Below are positions 6,016 to 7,078 of a stretch of DNA of 7,078 nt, one piece after another. Below the pieces are notes generated by a model. The model worked only from the letters and a program-made list of their open reading frames with translations. It ran no database searches and was not told the origin of the DNA. A program made the position numbers and the translations under genes. Positions within the stretch are counted from its first letter, which is position 1, and every line of letters starts with the position of its first letter. Source of the DNA: an uncultured Myxococcales bacterium (GTDB lineage Bacteria; Myxococcota_A; UBA9042). The stretch lies in contig CAIXAA010000035.1 of assembly GCA_903917305.1 (NCBI GenBank), positions 1 to 7,078 of the forward strand, read 5' to 3'.

Positions 6016-7078
6016 TCAATGCGCGGTGGGGGGGATCGGCAGTGACAACTCGGCAACGAAACCGGTGTCGAGCCACAGCGCCTCGCAGCGCAGCGGTCCG
6101 CGCAGCTCGCCGATCGCGCCAAGTCCAGGTGGTGCCGGCTGATTGTCCTTGAGGAAGAAGCCCTGGCTGTCTGCCAGCAGCCGCGCGTCCTCCGCGTCCA
6201 GGCCGGCAGGCGGCTGGGTCGACGCCGCCAGGCGCGCCCCACGCTGCGCCAGGGCCGGCGTTGCGGCCAACACCAGGAAGGATCCTGCGCGCTGCCAGGC
6301 GATGCCACCGTGATCCCCCGTCGGAACCGGGAGCTGCAGCTGCTGCGGCTGGCCCAGCTGTGCCAGCACCAGCCAGGCCGGTGCCGCGCCCGGCAGCACC
6401 TGCCAGACCACGTGCCCGGTCAGCAGCGGCGCCAGATCGCTCAAGCCGATGGCCAGCGACTCGCGCAAGTGCTGGTCCAGACGCGTGAAAAGTTCGCTGC
6501 GCGCCAGCCAGGCGCCCGGATGCACGCGCACGACGCCGGCAGCCAGCGCCTGCGGATCGAGCAGAGGCGCCGCGTCCAGGACGCCCACCGGGTCCAGGTG
6601 CGCCTTGAGCCAGGTGGCGCCCGCCGGCCCCGTCCCGACGTGGACGTGGAGCCTGGCCTGCCCGCCCTCCAGCCGCAGCGCCGCGCCCAGCCACAGCGCG
6701 TGCTGCACGCCGTCGCGCAGCAGCGGCGGCAAAGCGGCGTCCTTGCGCAGCCATGCCGCATCCAGGAACAGGCGCGCCTGACCGCCGCCGACCCGCTCCA
6801 GCGACGTGCGAAACGGCAGGTTCTGCCCCAGGGACGGCAGCTTGCCGCGCACCAGCGTCGCGGCCAGCAGCTGGCCCGCGTCGTGCCCCGGCTCGGTCCA
6901 TGCAAAGCGTTCCACACCGCCACCGCGCTGCACGGCCGCCAGCACCGCGCCGTCCGGCCGGCCGCAGATCGCCCACGGCTGCGTCGGATCCACGCCCGGC
7001 AGCGACGTGGCCGCCAGCCACAGCGTCCCTTGCCGCGCTGCCAGCGACCGCTGCGCCGTCGAGAGCTGGGGCAGCTGC
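6016..7078 (-). CDS. Uncharacterised Ala/Leu-rich protein, C-terminal 353 residues (5' end outside window)
   Basis: The frame is open from the right edge to a TGA at 6016, giving 353 residues without a stop. The true start lies outside; an in-frame GTG at 6993 is not convincing because the upstream residues (e.g. LAARQGTLWLAATSLPGV) read as normal protein. I do not recognise the family. The visible part is rich in Ala, Leu, Gly and Pro, has few lysines, has only two cysteines, and shows no clear membrane helix. Alternating hydrophobic stretches such as LRDGVQHALWLGAALRLEGGQARLHVHVG suggest strands packed against helices, loosely like large envelope proteins such as DUF3352, but this is a weak impression. 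GGQARL occurs twice about 40 residues apart. It ends LPIPPTAH, 51 bp before purB, so it may be the operon gene ahead of purB. Strong third-position GC supports coding in this frame. Confidence 0.8.
   Translation of the reverse strand, partial: QLPQLSTAQRSLAARQGTLWLAATSLPGVDPTQPWAICGRPDGAVLAAVQRGGGVERFAWTEPGHDAGQLLAATLVRGKLPSLGQNLPFRTSLERVGGGQARLFLDAAWLRKDAALPPLLRDGVQHALWLGAALRLEGGQARLHVHVGTGPAGATWLKAHLDPVGVLDAAPLLDPQALAAGVVRVHPGAWLARSELFTRLDQHLRESLAIGLSDLAPLLTGHVVWQVLPGAAPAWLVLAQLGQPQQLQLPVPTGDHGGIAWQRAGSFLVLAATPALAQRGARLAASTQPPAGLDAEDARLLADSQGFFLKDNQPAPPGLGAIGELRGPLRCEALWLDTGFVAELSLPIPPTAH

Noticed and set aside
2060..6045. Three long plus-strand open frames (2060-3280, 3296-4840, 4669-6045) covering the pur genes and paralogs
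   Set aside because: They are antisense to well-supported genes. Their translations are rich in Arg, His, Gln and Ala with no recognisable motifs, as expected from the reverse strand of GC-rich coding DNA.
5828..7021. A 397-residue minus-strand frame overlapping purB and the upstream gene
   Set aside because: The translation is dominated by Arg, Gly and Ala. It overlaps the purB N-terminus out of frame and competes with a more protein-like frame ending at 6016.
1..7078. RNA genes, CRISPR arrays, insertion sequences, phage or defence genes
   Set aside because: I looked on both strands and saw no transposase motifs, regularly spaced repeats or tRNA-like cloverleaf sequences. Coding is dense and composition looks uniform.

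Overview
The window is GC-rich DNA whose genes all lie on the minus strand, so transcription runs from high to low coordinates. Two features point to a high-GC member of the old Deltaproteobacteria, most likely Myxococcota or a relative. One is a membrane-anchored protein with an AgmX/PglI-type C-terminal domain, a family typical of myxobacteria. The other is a B. subtilis-type purB-purC gene pair. This taxonomic guess is inference; no rRNA or other marker is present.

In order of transcription, the right part (7078 to about 2192) looks like one tightly packed operon. It holds the C-terminal 353 residues of an unrecognised protein (5' end outside the window), then after 51 bp purB (adenylosuccinate lyase). 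purB overlaps purC (SAICAR synthetase) by 4 bp in an ATGA junction. Six bp later comes an unrecognised 288-residue protein, and 3 bp after that a 283-residue protein. These last two are clearly paralogous: a gap-free 65-residue block carries 39 identities by my count. They sit where purS and purQ often follow purC in B. subtilis-like clusters, but they resemble neither, and I cannot name their family.

A 164-bp gap (2028-2191) follows. It carries a plausible sigma70-type promoter, an inverted repeat over its -10 element and a 7-bp hairpin in the predicted leader. Next come a canonical thioredoxin (trxA) and, 61 bp on, the AgmX/PglI-domain protein. A 166-bp gap with another promoter-like sequence precedes the first 275 residues of a short-chain (butyryl-type) acyl-CoA dehydrogenase that runs off the left edge.

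purB and purC act in the same pathway: PurC makes SAICAR and PurB releases AICAR from it, and PurB also converts adenylosuccinate to AMP. Thioredoxin and the acyl-CoA dehydrogenase are ordinary housekeeping and beta-oxidation functions. The part most worth attention is the tandem pair of uncharacterised paralogs translated directly after purC. I see no RNA genes, CRISPR arrays, insertion sequences or phage genes, and no gene-free stretch longer than about 170 bp.
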